DNA of 48,787 nt from Ga0077527 sp038316355. Lineage in GTDB: Bacteria; Pseudomonadota; Gammaproteobacteria; Burkholderiales; SG8-41. The DNA lies in NCBI GenBank assembly GCA_038316355.1, contig JBBQAO010000021.1:1-48787 (forward strand), read 5' to 3'. This document shows positions 24,496 to 31,584 of the stretch, in pieces. Within the stretch, counting starts at the first letter, position 1; each line of letters starts with the position of its first letter. Below the pieces are notes generated by a model. It made no database searches, was not told the origin of the DNA, and was given only the letters and a program-made list of their open reading frames with translations. A program made the translations under genes and the position numbers.

Positions 24496-25734
24496 TCAGC
24501 GTGCTTCGCGGCGCCCCCCAAGAGGACTTGCTTCGCGGCGCACGGCTGTTTCAAGCAGTGGATAAGCACTGATCGGGCTTGGCGTACCCAGTATCGGCAC
24601 CTCGCGCAGCCATTGCGGGCCCAGCTGCTTGATGGAAGTAACACCCATCAGGCCCATAGCAGTGCGCACTTCCAGTTCCATCAGTTCCAGCATGCGCGCC
24701 ACACCGGCCTCGCCGCCTGCACTCAGCGCCAGGCCCAGCAGTTTGCCGACACCCACAGCGCGGGCACCCAGGCACAACATCTTGACCACGTCGGTCCCGC
24801 GCAGCACACCACCGTCGGCGAGCACTTCAGCCCGGCCGGCCACGGCCTTGACCACTTCGGCCAGCACTTCGATGCTGCCCTGTGCATGATCCAGCTGGCG
24901 CCCGCCGTGGTTGGATACGTAGACCACATCGGCGCCGTGTGCGACGGCGAGTTCAGCATCTTCCGCAGTAGCCACACCCTTGGCGATCAGCGGCAGGCCG
25001 ACGCGCTCCTTCATCCACACCAGGTCTTTCCAGTTCAGGCTGGCCTGGAAGGACTGGTCGCCGAAACCTTCCTTGACCGGCAAACCGCTGACGATGTCGC
25101 GCTCGCGGCGACCGTAGTAGTTGCGATCCACCGTGACACACAGCGCGCCATAGCCGGCCTTGCTCACCCGGTCGAGGATGCCTTCGATCCAGGTCCGGTC
25201 ACCACGCACATACAACTGGAATATCAGTTTTTGTTTGACCGCAGCCTGCGCCGCTTCCAGGCTCGGTTTGGCTGCGGTCGCGATAAACGCCGTAGTGCCG
25301 CGCGATACCGCGGCACGCGCCACGGCCGGGCCGCCCTCAGCGTGCACCTTGCCGAGGAAACCACCGACCGGCGCCGGGAACACCGGGAACGCCAGCTTCT
25401 GGCCGAGCAAGGTGGTGCCGAGATCAATATTGCGCACGTCGACCAGCACGCGCTGGCGCAGTGCCCATGCATCGAGACCGGCGCGATTGCGCCGCAGCGT
25501 CATTTCCGAATCAGCGCCGCCCATCAGGTGATCCCAAACCTCGCGTGGCAGCTTGCGATGCGAGGCCAGTGCGATTTCCTGAAGCGTGTCGAACTGACCC
25601 GGTGCTTTTTTCTCCAGGCCCAGCGGATTCGCGGATTTTTTCGCGGACTTTACGCTGCCGGTTTTTTTCGCAGTGACGGATTTTCGGGCTGCTGTTTTTT
25701 TAGCGTCAGGCTTTTTCTTGCGGGCAACGGCCAT
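24496..25734 (-). CDS. FMN-dependent alpha-hydroxy-acid oxidase with lysine-rich N-terminal tail (412 aa)
   Basis: This is an FMN-dependent 2-hydroxyacid oxidase/dehydrogenase (glycolate oxidase, lactate oxidase and mandelate dehydrogenase family). FMN-barrel motifs are PAPVGGFLGKVHAEGG, FQLYVRGDRTW, LPLIAKGVATAEDAE, SNHGGRQLDHAQG (the catalytic His) and LADGGVLRGTDVVKMLCLGA. The odd part is residues 1-35: of the first 36 residues 13 are Lys or Arg and one is acidic, in AKK/KSA patterns like histone-H1-type tails; the family fold starts at about 46. The start has GGAG at seven bases. The C-terminus RREASPLGGRREAR is encoded by an interspersed palindromic repeat also present at 27.8 and 46.9 kb. 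Its own promoter and a palindrome lie just upstream. Confidence 0.9.
   Translation of the reverse strand: MAVARKKKPDAKKTAARKSVTAKKTGSVKSAKKSANPLGLEKKAPGQFDTLQEIALASHRKLPREVWDHLMGGADSEMTLRRNRAGLDAWALRQRVLVDVRNIDLGTTLLGQKLAFPVFPAPVGGFLGKVHAEGGPAVARAAVSRGTTAFIATAAKPSLEAAQAAVKQKLIFQLYVRGDRTWIEGILDRVSKAGYGALCVTVDRNYYGRRERDIVSGLPVKEGFGDQSFQASLNWKDLVWMKERVGLPLIAKGVATAEDAELAVAHGADVVYVSNHGGRQLDHAQGSIEVLAEVVKAVAGRAEVLADGGVLRGTDVVKMLCLGARAVGVGKLLGLALSAGGEAGVARMLELMELEVRTAMGLMGVTSIKQLGPQWLREVPILGTPSPISAYPLLETAVRREASPLGGRREAR
24508..24543 (-). repeat. REP-like palindromic repeat, copy C (inside the 3' end of a gene)
   Basis: On the minus strand this contains GCGCCGCGAAGCAAGTCC followed by TCTTGGGGGGCGC, a 31-nt element that differs at only four positions from the copy at 46940-46970. 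It encodes the last residues of the FMN oxidase, so the repeat appears to have been inserted into or grown across the gene end. It is flanked by a local GCTTCGCGGCGC direct repeat. Confidence 0.75.
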
Positions 25735-25751
25735 TGCAGGGCTCCACGATG

Positions 25752-25781
25752 CGGTTGGCGCACGCCAACCGAGGAATTATA
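25752..25781 (-). promoter_or_regulatory. Candidate promoter with operator-like palindrome upstream of the FMN oxidase
   Basis: On the minus strand a perfect TATAAT (25776-25781) lies in an AT-rich zone; the -35 is a weak T-rich match. Just downstream, at the expected start of transcription, is a 20-nt palindrome, CGGTTGGCG-CA-CGCCAACCG (25752-25771 on the plus strand). It is followed by GGAG and the ATG at 25734. The position fits a repressor operator or a 5'-leader hairpin. Inferred from sequence only. Confidence 0.55.
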
Positions 25782-25824
25782 ATTTTACCTTTAAAAACAA
25801 AAACTTGTATTAATATGCAAAGAA

Positions 25825-26718
25825 TTACCGTTCCTCCATGTAGCGCTTTTCCCATGCCTCGACAGCGCTCAGATCCAGCGCTGCGTTGTATTCCTGCATC
25901 GACAACATGCGCTCACGTACGGCCTTGGTGTTGCCGTCGCGCTTCAGCGTGCCCAACGCTTCCCTGATCGCAAAACCCGCGGCATTACGCGCCAGTCCCG
26001 GGAAAATCGCAATGCGGAAACCGAGGTGCTCGATTTCCGGCACCGTCAGTTCACCAAGTTTGCCGCCACCGTCAATATTGACCAGACAGGGCGCATCACA
26101 TTCTGCTGTGACCCGTTGCAGGTCTTCGAGAATGGTCGGGCTGTTTTTGAGTTCGACAAACACCACATCGGCACCCGCCTTGCGATACGCCTGACCGCGG
26201 CGGATCGCCTCATCCAGCCCCAGCCCGGTTGCGGCATCGGTGCGCGCGATGATGATGAAATCCGGATCGCGGCGCGCGGCGACTGCGGCCTCAATCTTGC
26301 CGGCATGCTCCGCCATGGACACCACCGGGCGCGAACCCGGCAGATGGCCGCAGCGTTTGGGCGCGACCTGGTCTTCAATGTGGATGGCCGAGACCCCGGC
26401 GCTTTCGAATTCACGCACGGTGTGTTTCACGTTCACCGCATTGCCATAACCGGTATCGGCATCACAGATCAGCGGAATATCAACACAGGCCGCGGCACGG
26501 TGCGCATGCGCCGCGAACAGTGTCAGGTCGACCATGCCGACATCCGGCTGGCCGAGCAGGCTGGCGGAAACACCGTTGCCGGTCATGTACACCGCCTCGT
26601 AACCGGCCTGCTGCACCAGTCGCGCCCCGTAGGCATCGTAAATGCCCGGCGCCACAATCATCCCACCTTCGGTCAAACGCTTGCGCAACTGCTGCCGTAC
26701 CGTCAGTTTTTGCGTCAC
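25825..26718 (-). CDS. Isocitrate lyase/PEP mutase-superfamily lyase (297 aa)
   Basis: This is a (beta/alpha)8 enzyme of the PEP mutase/isocitrate lyase superfamily. Mg-binding acids are Asp86 and Asp88 in CDADTGYGN and Glu115 in IHIEDQ. The mobile catalytic loop is PKRCGH (Cys123), matching the KKCGH of isocitrate and methylisocitrate lyases, so a C-C bond-cleaving lyase is more likely than a phosphonate enzyme or oxaloacetate decarboxylase. Length is that of methylisocitrate or 2,3-dimethylmalate lyases. It lies 35 nt after a Bug gene, in a block that also contains a LeuCD-like dehydratase, a pairing that recalls the hydratase-plus-lyase logic of those pathways. The exact substrate is open. 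Confidence 0.88.
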   Translation of the reverse strand: MTQKLTVRQQLRKRLTEGGMIVAPGIYDAYGARLVQQAGYEAVYMTGNGVSASLLGQPDVGMVDLTLFAAHAHRAAACVDIPLICDADTGYGNAVNVKHTVREFESAGVSAIHIEDQVAPKRCGHLPGSRPVVSMAEHAGKIEAAVAARRDPDFIIIARTDAATGLGLDEAIRRGQAYRKAGADVVFVELKNSPTILEDLQRVTAECDAPCLVNIDGGGKLGELTVPEIEHLGFRIAIFPGLARNAAGFAIREALGTLKRDGNTKAVRERMLSMQEYNAALDLSAVEAWEKRYMEER

Positions 26719-26753
26719 TTTTTATCCGTTCCCTTGTTCGTCGATACGTCGGA

Positions 26754-27698
26754 TTACAAACCCAGTTTTTTCTTCACGACGTCGGTTTCCTTGATGTCCT
26801 GCATCAGCTGCGTGCGGAAGGCATCCGGTCCCTGGAAGCCGTCAAGCTGCGTGACCCGCTTCAGATAGGTTTTCCATTCCTGGGTCTGCTGCGCCTTCTG
26901 GATTGCGCTGGCGAGACGATCGACCACCGGTTTCGGCGTGCCGGCCTTGGCCATCATGCCGCGCCACTGGTAGCGCACCACGTCCCAGCCTTTTTCCTTA
27001 TACGTCGGCACATCCGGGAAATCATCCAGACGTTTGTCGGAAGACACCGCCAGCACGCGCACCTTGCCGGCATCGATCATCGGTTTGACATTGCCGGGAT
27101 TGGTTGCCGCGGCATCGATATGCCCGCCGGCAATCGCCGTCAACGCCGGCCCGCCGCCGGGATAGGGCACCCAGGTCGTCTTGAATTTGGCCACCTCCGA
27201 AAATACTTCCCAGGCCACGCGGTGGGAACTCATGGCAAACGGTCCGCCAACATTCAGGTAATCAGGCTTCTTGCGGGCAAAGGCGACGAATTGCTCAATG
27301 CTTTTGAACGGTGTCGAGGTATGCACGATCAAGCCGTAGGGATCAATCTGCGAACGCGACACCATCTGCAGATCATCCGGCTTGAACTGGGCATTCGGTT
27401 CGCTGAACAGCGTCGCCAGCGTCAGGGTGTTGGCGGCGATGGTGTACCCGTCGGTCGCACCACGCACCAGCGAATTAACCATGATGATGCCGGAACCACC
27501 GGTGCGATTCTCGACGACGACGTTCTGCCCAAGTTCTGCCGTCAACAGCCTGGCCATCGTCCGTGCATAGACATCCACTGGCGAGCCAGGAGCCGACCAG
27601 CAAAGGATGGTCACCGGCCGTGTCGGATAACTTTGCGCGGCTGCCGTAGCGCTGATGCTCGCCAGAAATGTTGATATAACCATTTGTTTTAATTGCAT
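26754..27698 (-). CDS. Divergent Bug-family substrate-binding protein (314 aa)
   Basis: This receptor has a signal peptide (MQLKQMVISTFLASISATAAAQ) and mature start YPTRPVTILCWSAPGSPVDVYAR. The ligand loop Ser-Ala-Pro-Gly-Ser-Pro-Val-Asp departs from the usual Pro-Gly-Gly-x-x-Asp, and the VPYKG segment is VPYPGGGPALTAI. ENRTGGSGIIMVNSLVRG replaces the usual DNRxGAGGxIG. These changes suggest a ligand different from those of the other receptors here. AGGAG upstream fixes the ATG at 27698, giving 314 residues, slightly short for the family. It lies 35 nt upstream of the lyase gene, with which it is probably co-transcribed. Confidence 0.88.
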   Translation of the reverse strand: MQLKQMVISTFLASISATAAAQSYPTRPVTILCWSAPGSPVDVYARTMARLLTAELGQNVVVENRTGGSGIIMVNSLVRGATDGYTIAANTLTLATLFSEPNAQFKPDDLQMVSRSQIDPYGLIVHTSTPFKSIEQFVAFARKKPDYLNVGGPFAMSSHRVAWEVFSEVAKFKTTWVPYPGGGPALTAIAGGHIDAAATNPGNVKPMIDAGKVRVLAVSSDKRLDDFPDVPTYKEKGWDVVRYQWRGMMAKAGTPKPVVDRLASAIQKAQQTQEWKTYLKRVTQLDGFQGPDAFRTQLMQDIKETDVVKKKLGL

Positions 27699-27802
27699 TT
27701 TTAATCTCCTCGCCAAAATGTGATTGCCGCAAAAGAGACGGCTCTTAATGTTGTGCAACATCTACTCAATCAACAACTTGAAGGCGTATGCGCTCGGTCG
27801 CT

Positions 27803-27834
27803 GCACGCCCCGCAGGAAGTCCCCTTGGGGGCTC
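27803..27834 (+). repeat. REP-like palindromic repeat, copy B
   Basis: GCCCCGCAGGAAGTCCCC then TTGGGGGC matches the core of the copies at 46940 and 24508. It lies in the 198-nt gap between the Bug and enolase-superfamily genes. The same gap ends with a short direct repeat (about 27856-27889) of the unit TTGTTGCATCACC. Confidence 0.65.
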
Positions 27835-27896
27835 CCAACGCGCCGCTCATCACCCTGTTGCATCACCTTGTTGCATCACCTTGTTGCAATAGACCG

Positions 27897-29027
27897 TCAG
27901 GCCGCTTTTTTGATTTCGTACCGGTATTTCGCCAGCTTCGCATCATCCAGCGTGACGCCCAGCCCCGGCCCCTGTGGCAAGGCGATGCAGCCTTTGGACA
28001 GGTCGAGCTTCTGCGTGACGATGTCGTCCCTGGTTTTCAGCGGCCCCACGCACTCCAGACCATCCAGCACATTGTCGGAAGTCGCTGCCAGCATGATTTC
28101 CGCCATGGTGTTCACGCCGAGACCAAAACCGTGGCCAACCACGCAGCGGATGCCCGCGGCTTCGGCGGTGGCAATCATGCGCCGGGTGTTGAGGAAACCG
28201 CCCTGCTTCATCACCTTGACCTTGACGATATCGGCGGCATCGGCACGGATGATGTTGATCAGGCTGGCATGGTCGATCACTGATTCATCGGCCATGATCG
28301 GCACTCCCACCGAATTCGCGGCCTTGCGCACCCGCGCCATGCCGGCGATGTCGTCCGCCGGCACCGGTTGCTCGAACAACTGCAGCTTGTACGGTGCAAC
28401 CAATTCTGCCAGCTTGATCGAAGTATCGGCGTCGTAACCGGCATTGGCATCAATGCGAATGTTGAAATCCGCGCCGCAGGCTTCGCGCACCGCCTTGACA
28501 CGGTCACGGTCGGCATAAATGTCAGCGCCAACCTTGATTTTGCACGAACGGAAACCCTGATCCTGCCAGGCCTTCGTTTCCTTCGCTGCATTTTCCGGCG
28601 ACTGGATGCTGATCCAGGCATTGAAATGCAGCGTGTCTTTCACCGCGCCACCGAGCCAGGTATGCACCGCCACGCCGGCCACCCGCGCCGCGAGATCGGT
28701 GCAGGCCATGTCGATAGTGGCCTTGGCATCGTAAAAATCCTGCACCACCGCATCCAGTTTCGCGGTAATGCGGTGAATATTGGTCGGGTCCATGCCGATC
28801 ACCGCCGGCGCCAGCCGCAACTCGATCATCGCCAGGCTGTCTTCGATGCTTTCCTTGGAGTAGCCCGGTGTCGGATCGATATTACCGTAACCGATCGCAC
28901 CGCCGGTGGCGGTGATGCGCACGATCGCGCTTTTCACCACCGACTTCGACAGGTAGGCGTTCTTGAACTCCATGACCAGGGGCATCGCCACCCCGAACAC
29001 TTCCACACGTTCGATTTTCAGATTCAT
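27897..29027 (-). CDS. Enolase-superfamily mandelate racemase/muconate lactonizing enzyme-like protein (376 aa)
   Basis: This is an enolase-superfamily acid/base enzyme of the MLE/dipeptide-epimerase-like subgroup. The capping domain is residues 1-125. The barrel carries the KxK motif CKIKVG (Lys163, Lys165), and metal ligands Asp193 (RIDANAGY), Glu219 (LFEQPV) and Asp247 (MADES). The opposite-face Lys region is DIVKVKVMKQGG (about 267-276). Members racemise, cycloisomerise or dehydrate carboxylate substrates by alpha-proton abstraction. The barrel arrangement fits an MLE-type rather than a mandelate-racemase-type active site. It sits 79 nt downstream of the LeuD-like gene. It may interconvert the acid handled by the neighbouring dehydratase and lyase (inference). 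Confidence 0.87.
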   Translation of the reverse strand: MNLKIERVEVFGVAMPLVMEFKNAYLSKSVVKSAIVRITATGGAIGYGNIDPTPGYSKESIEDSLAMIELRLAPAVIGMDPTNIHRITAKLDAVVQDFYDAKATIDMACTDLAARVAGVAVHTWLGGAVKDTLHFNAWISIQSPENAAKETKAWQDQGFRSCKIKVGADIYADRDRVKAVREACGADFNIRIDANAGYDADTSIKLAELVAPYKLQLFEQPVPADDIAGMARVRKAANSVGVPIMADESVIDHASLINIIRADAADIVKVKVMKQGGFLNTRRMIATAEAAGIRCVVGHGFGLGVNTMAEIMLAATSDNVLDGLECVGPLKTRDDIVTQKLDLSKGCIALPQGPGLGVTLDDAKLAKYRYEIKKAA

Positions 29028-29106
29028 GTTTACCTCCTTTTAGGCCGTGTCGACTGATATGGCCGCTGATATAGGAGAGCACGAGGGGAAAATCCCCTCA
29101 TTACAT

Positions 29107-29616
29107 CTACGTTTCTTTCAGATTCCAGTCAGGATGTTTTTGCAGGAACGGGATCAGCCCGCCTGCTGCCAGCAAAGCCTGCACCGCAGCCGGCAGCGGC
29201 GGCACGTCGCGGGTGATGTTGCGCGCAGCGACCACGACGCGACCGGATGACAGATCGATTTCAATCGCATCACCTGCAGCAATGCCGCTGGTATCGCACT
29301 CGATCACCGCCAGCCCGTTGTTAATCGCGTTGCGGAAAAACTGCCGGCCAAAAGACGGCGCGACGATGGCTGCAACGCCCATCTGATGCATGATATGCAC
29401 CGCCTGCTCGCGCGATGAGTTGATGCCGAAGTTTTTGCCGGCGACCAGCACATCGCCCTTTTGGAATGCCTTGGCGAATCCCGGCGACACCTGATCGAAG
29501 GCCACCTGCGCAATGTACGCGGTGTCCTTGCCCGGCAGGTATTTGCTCGAGCAATGGATGTCGGTGCTGACTTCGTCGCCCAGCACCCGGGCGCTGCCGC
29601 GTATGGTTTTCATCAT
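29107..29616 (-). CDS. 3-isopropylmalate dehydratase small subunit-like (LeuD/aconitase swivel domain, 169 aa)
   Basis: This is the swivelling domain of a two-subunit aconitase-type hydro-lyase. Conserved stretches are RVLGDEVSTDIHCSSKYLPG, GDVLVAGKNFGINSSREQAV (the substrate-binding SSRE motif) and FFRNAINNGLAVIE. The first ATG of an ATG-ATG pair (29616) has GGAG six bases upstream. Its length is near that of archaeal and anaerobe-type small subunits rather than the roughly 200 residues of enteric LeuD, which argues for a catabolic or alternative hydratase. It lies 158 nt downstream of the large subunit, the gap being occupied by an inverted repeat. Confidence 0.88.
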   Translation of the reverse strand: MMKTIRGSARVLGDEVSTDIHCSSKYLPGKDTAYIAQVAFDQVSPGFAKAFQKGDVLVAGKNFGINSSREQAVHIMHQMGVAAIVAPSFGRQFFRNAINNGLAVIECDTSGIAAGDAIEIDLSSGRVVVAARNITRDVPPLPAAVQALLAAGGLIPFLQKHPDWNLKET

Positions 29617-29652
29617 GATTAGCTCCAAACTTCAAGATCAAATTCAAATGCA

Positions 29653-29758
29653 GCCACAGAGGTCACAGAGTTCACAGAGGAAAACCAAAACAAATTCAAT
29701 TCCCGATAGCGCGGGGTTCGGGTTCGAAGTTCTCTGTGCTCTCTATGGCCTCTGTGGC
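29653..29758. repeat. Inverted repeat of an interspersed CACAGAGG element
   Basis: GCCACAGAGGTCACAGAG (from 29653) plus TTCACAGAGG is matched in reverse complement at 29730-29758 by TTCTCTGTG...GGCCTCTGTGGC, with about 50 nt between. This type of imperfect repeat is common in proteobacterial genomes. Here it separates the LeuC-like and LeuD-like genes and may form a large mRNA hairpin. Confidence 0.75.
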
Positions 29759-29774
29759 AAAAAGGTATTAAATT

Positions 29775-31070
29775 TCAAGCCGCCGCGCGCCAGTCGCCAC
29801 CGGCAACCGTGCGCGCATCGGTGATCACGCCGGTCAGTGCCGAAGCTGCCACAGTCGCCGCCGAACCGATCCAGATTTCCGACTGCGGATTACCCAGCCG
29901 GCCCTTGAAATTGCGGTTGGCGCTGGAAATCACCACCTGGTTGTCACCCGCGATGTAGTGACCGGTGATATTGACGCAGGTGCCGCAGCCCGCCGCTTCA
30001 ACGGATGCGCCGGCAGCGGTGAGGATTTCGAACAGGCCTTCGCGCATGGCCGCCAGATAAATCGCCCGCGATGCCGGGGTGACGATCATCCGTACGCCCT
30101 TTGCCAGCTTGCGGCCCTTGAGGATCGCCGCGGCCTGGCGGATGTCGTCGAGCCGACCGTTGGTACAGGTGCCGATCAGCGCGACCTGGATCTTCTGGTT
30201 GGCCACTTCGGGCACACCGACCACGTCATCGATGTGATGCTGGCGTGCCACCTGCGGCGGCAGTTTCGCGGTGTCGATCACGATACTTCTAGCGTATGTC
30301 GCATCGGCATCGGCCTTGACCGGTTTTGGCGTTGCGGCACCGTGTGCTTTCAACCAGGCAATGGTTTTGTCATCGGCTTCGAGCAGTGCCGCCTTGGCGC
30401 CCAATTCCGCCGCATGGTTGGACAGCGTCATGCGGTCATCGATGGCCATCGCCACCACACCGGAGCCGACATATTCCAGCGCCTGGTAATTTGCGCCTTC
30501 CGCACCCAGCTGCGACAGCATGTGCAGCGTGACGTCCTTGGCCCACACACCCGGCTGCAAGGCGCCATTTAATTCGATGCGAATGGTGTCCGGCACGCGG
30601 AACCACAGCTTGCCGGTCATCATCACTGCGGATACGTCCGTGCCCTCGACGCCGGTGCCGAAGGCGTTGAACGCGCCATAGGTCGTGGAATGGGTATCCG
30701 TACCGACGACGAGATCGCCGCAGGTCAGGTGCCCACCTTCGGGCAGCACCTGGTGGCAGATACCGTCGCCCACGTCGTAAATCGGCGAGCCGTGTTTTTC
30801 TGCGAACTCGCGCATCGCGACATGGGTATTGGCCGCTTCCATGTTCGGCGGCGGCGAATAGTGGTCGAGCACCAATGCGGTGCGTTTTACGTGAGGCAAG
30901 GCGAAGTTGGCTTGGCCTGCACCCAGCTTCTCGATCATTTTCAGCGCGTTACCGGCACGCGCATCGTGAATCATTGAAAAATCAACATCTGCGACGACGA
31001 TTTCGCCGGCTTTTGCCGGCTTGCCGCCCGCGTGATTACCGAGAATCTTCTCGGCGATGGTATGGCCCAT
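29775..31070 (-). CDS. 3-isopropylmalate dehydratase large subunit-like (LeuC/aconitase family, 431 aa)
   Basis: This is an Fe-S hydro-lyase of the aconitase family. Early motifs are DHYSPPPNMEAANTH, CHQVLPEGGHLTCGDLVVG and GTDTHSTTYGAFNAFGTGVEGTD. The [4Fe-4S] ligands are Cys302 in LIGTCTNGR and Cys362/Cys365 in AAGCGTC. At 431 residues it belongs to the shorter LeuC/homoaconitase/dimethylmaleate-hydratase group rather than the longer enteric LeuC. AGGAGG six bases upstream decides the ATG at 31070. Together with the LeuD-like subunit it should interconvert a 2-hydroxy and a 3-hydroxy acid, or hydrate a maleate derivative. Leucine synthesis is unlikely because no leuA or true leuB accompanies it here. 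Confidence 0.9.
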   Translation of the reverse strand: MGHTIAEKILGNHAGGKPAKAGEIVVADVDFSMIHDARAGNALKMIEKLGAGQANFALPHVKRTALVLDHYSPPPNMEAANTHVAMREFAEKHGSPIYDVGDGICHQVLPEGGHLTCGDLVVGTDTHSTTYGAFNAFGTGVEGTDVSAVMMTGKLWFRVPDTIRIELNGALQPGVWAKDVTLHMLSQLGAEGANYQALEYVGSGVVAMAIDDRMTLSNHAAELGAKAALLEADDKTIAWLKAHGAATPKPVKADADATYARSIVIDTAKLPPQVARQHHIDDVVGVPEVANQKIQVALIGTCTNGRLDDIRQAAAILKGRKLAKGVRMIVTPASRAIYLAAMREGLFEILTAAGASVEAAGCGTCVNITGHYIAGDNQVVISSANRNFKGRLGNPQSEIWIGSAATVAASALTGVITDARTVAGGDWRAAA

Positions 31071-31278
31071 GGCTGTCCTCCTGAGGGAAATCGCTGCAAG
31101 ACAAACCTGCGCAGCAACCAGCACAGCGACTGGCGCGGCGAAGCTTTGAATTTTAACCCAGCGACCGGGCGTTCACCGGGGGTGGTTCACGATGTGAGCG
31201 CCGTTCACAACTGCACCGGACACCTTCAGATCATAAGGCGTGCGTATGCTGCACCTGGAAAAATTGATTGCGGCCGCT

Positions 31279-31584
31279 TCAATTACACAAGATGGAGTAT
31301 TGCGCTACTTTTTCGCATAACGCAGTGACCGAATACTGGTTAGACGTGGTGAACACGCCCATCCTGCCACGCGCCTCTTTCAATTTGCAAAATTCCTCGA
31401 CCACAAAGTAATTCGGCCGGTCCATGTAGTCATCAAACAAAATGGTGGTGCCGGTGCGGGCCGACAGCAGGCTGAACAAAAACGAGGCGACGCGAAACCG
31501 TCCGTCGACTAACACCGTATCCGGTACATGGTTGTACTGTTTCGCGATTACAACAATAAAACGGAACCAGACCTTGTATTCACA
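31279..31584 (-). pseudogene. Remnant of an unidentified protein gene, 3' fragment
   Basis: Beginning directly after the TGA of the BKACE gene and in the same frame, about 100 codons are open to a stop at 31279. The protein reads like the C-terminus of a real domain: PDTVLVDGRFRVASFLFS, then GTTILFDDYMDRPNYFVVEEF, then EARGRMGVF. The VDGRFR and FDDY-R-Y-VEE pattern is one I associate loosely with methyltransferase-like proteins of unknown function. There is no ATG and no ribosome site, only a GTG at 31515. I read it as the tail of a gene whose front was removed by recombination at the BKACE stop. The rest of the 31071-31584 gap shows nothing further. Confidence 0.5.

Noticed and set aside
27840..27896. 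Short direct repeats TTGTTGCATCACC as a CRISPR or iteron array
   Set aside because: Only two to three copies with no spacers and no Cas or replication gene; probably slippage.
29775..31070. Assignment as biosynthetic leuC (leucine synthesis)
   Set aside because: Short-type large subunit in a catabolic context, without leuA and with an IMDH-like protein altered at its catalytic Tyr, so no leu symbol is given.
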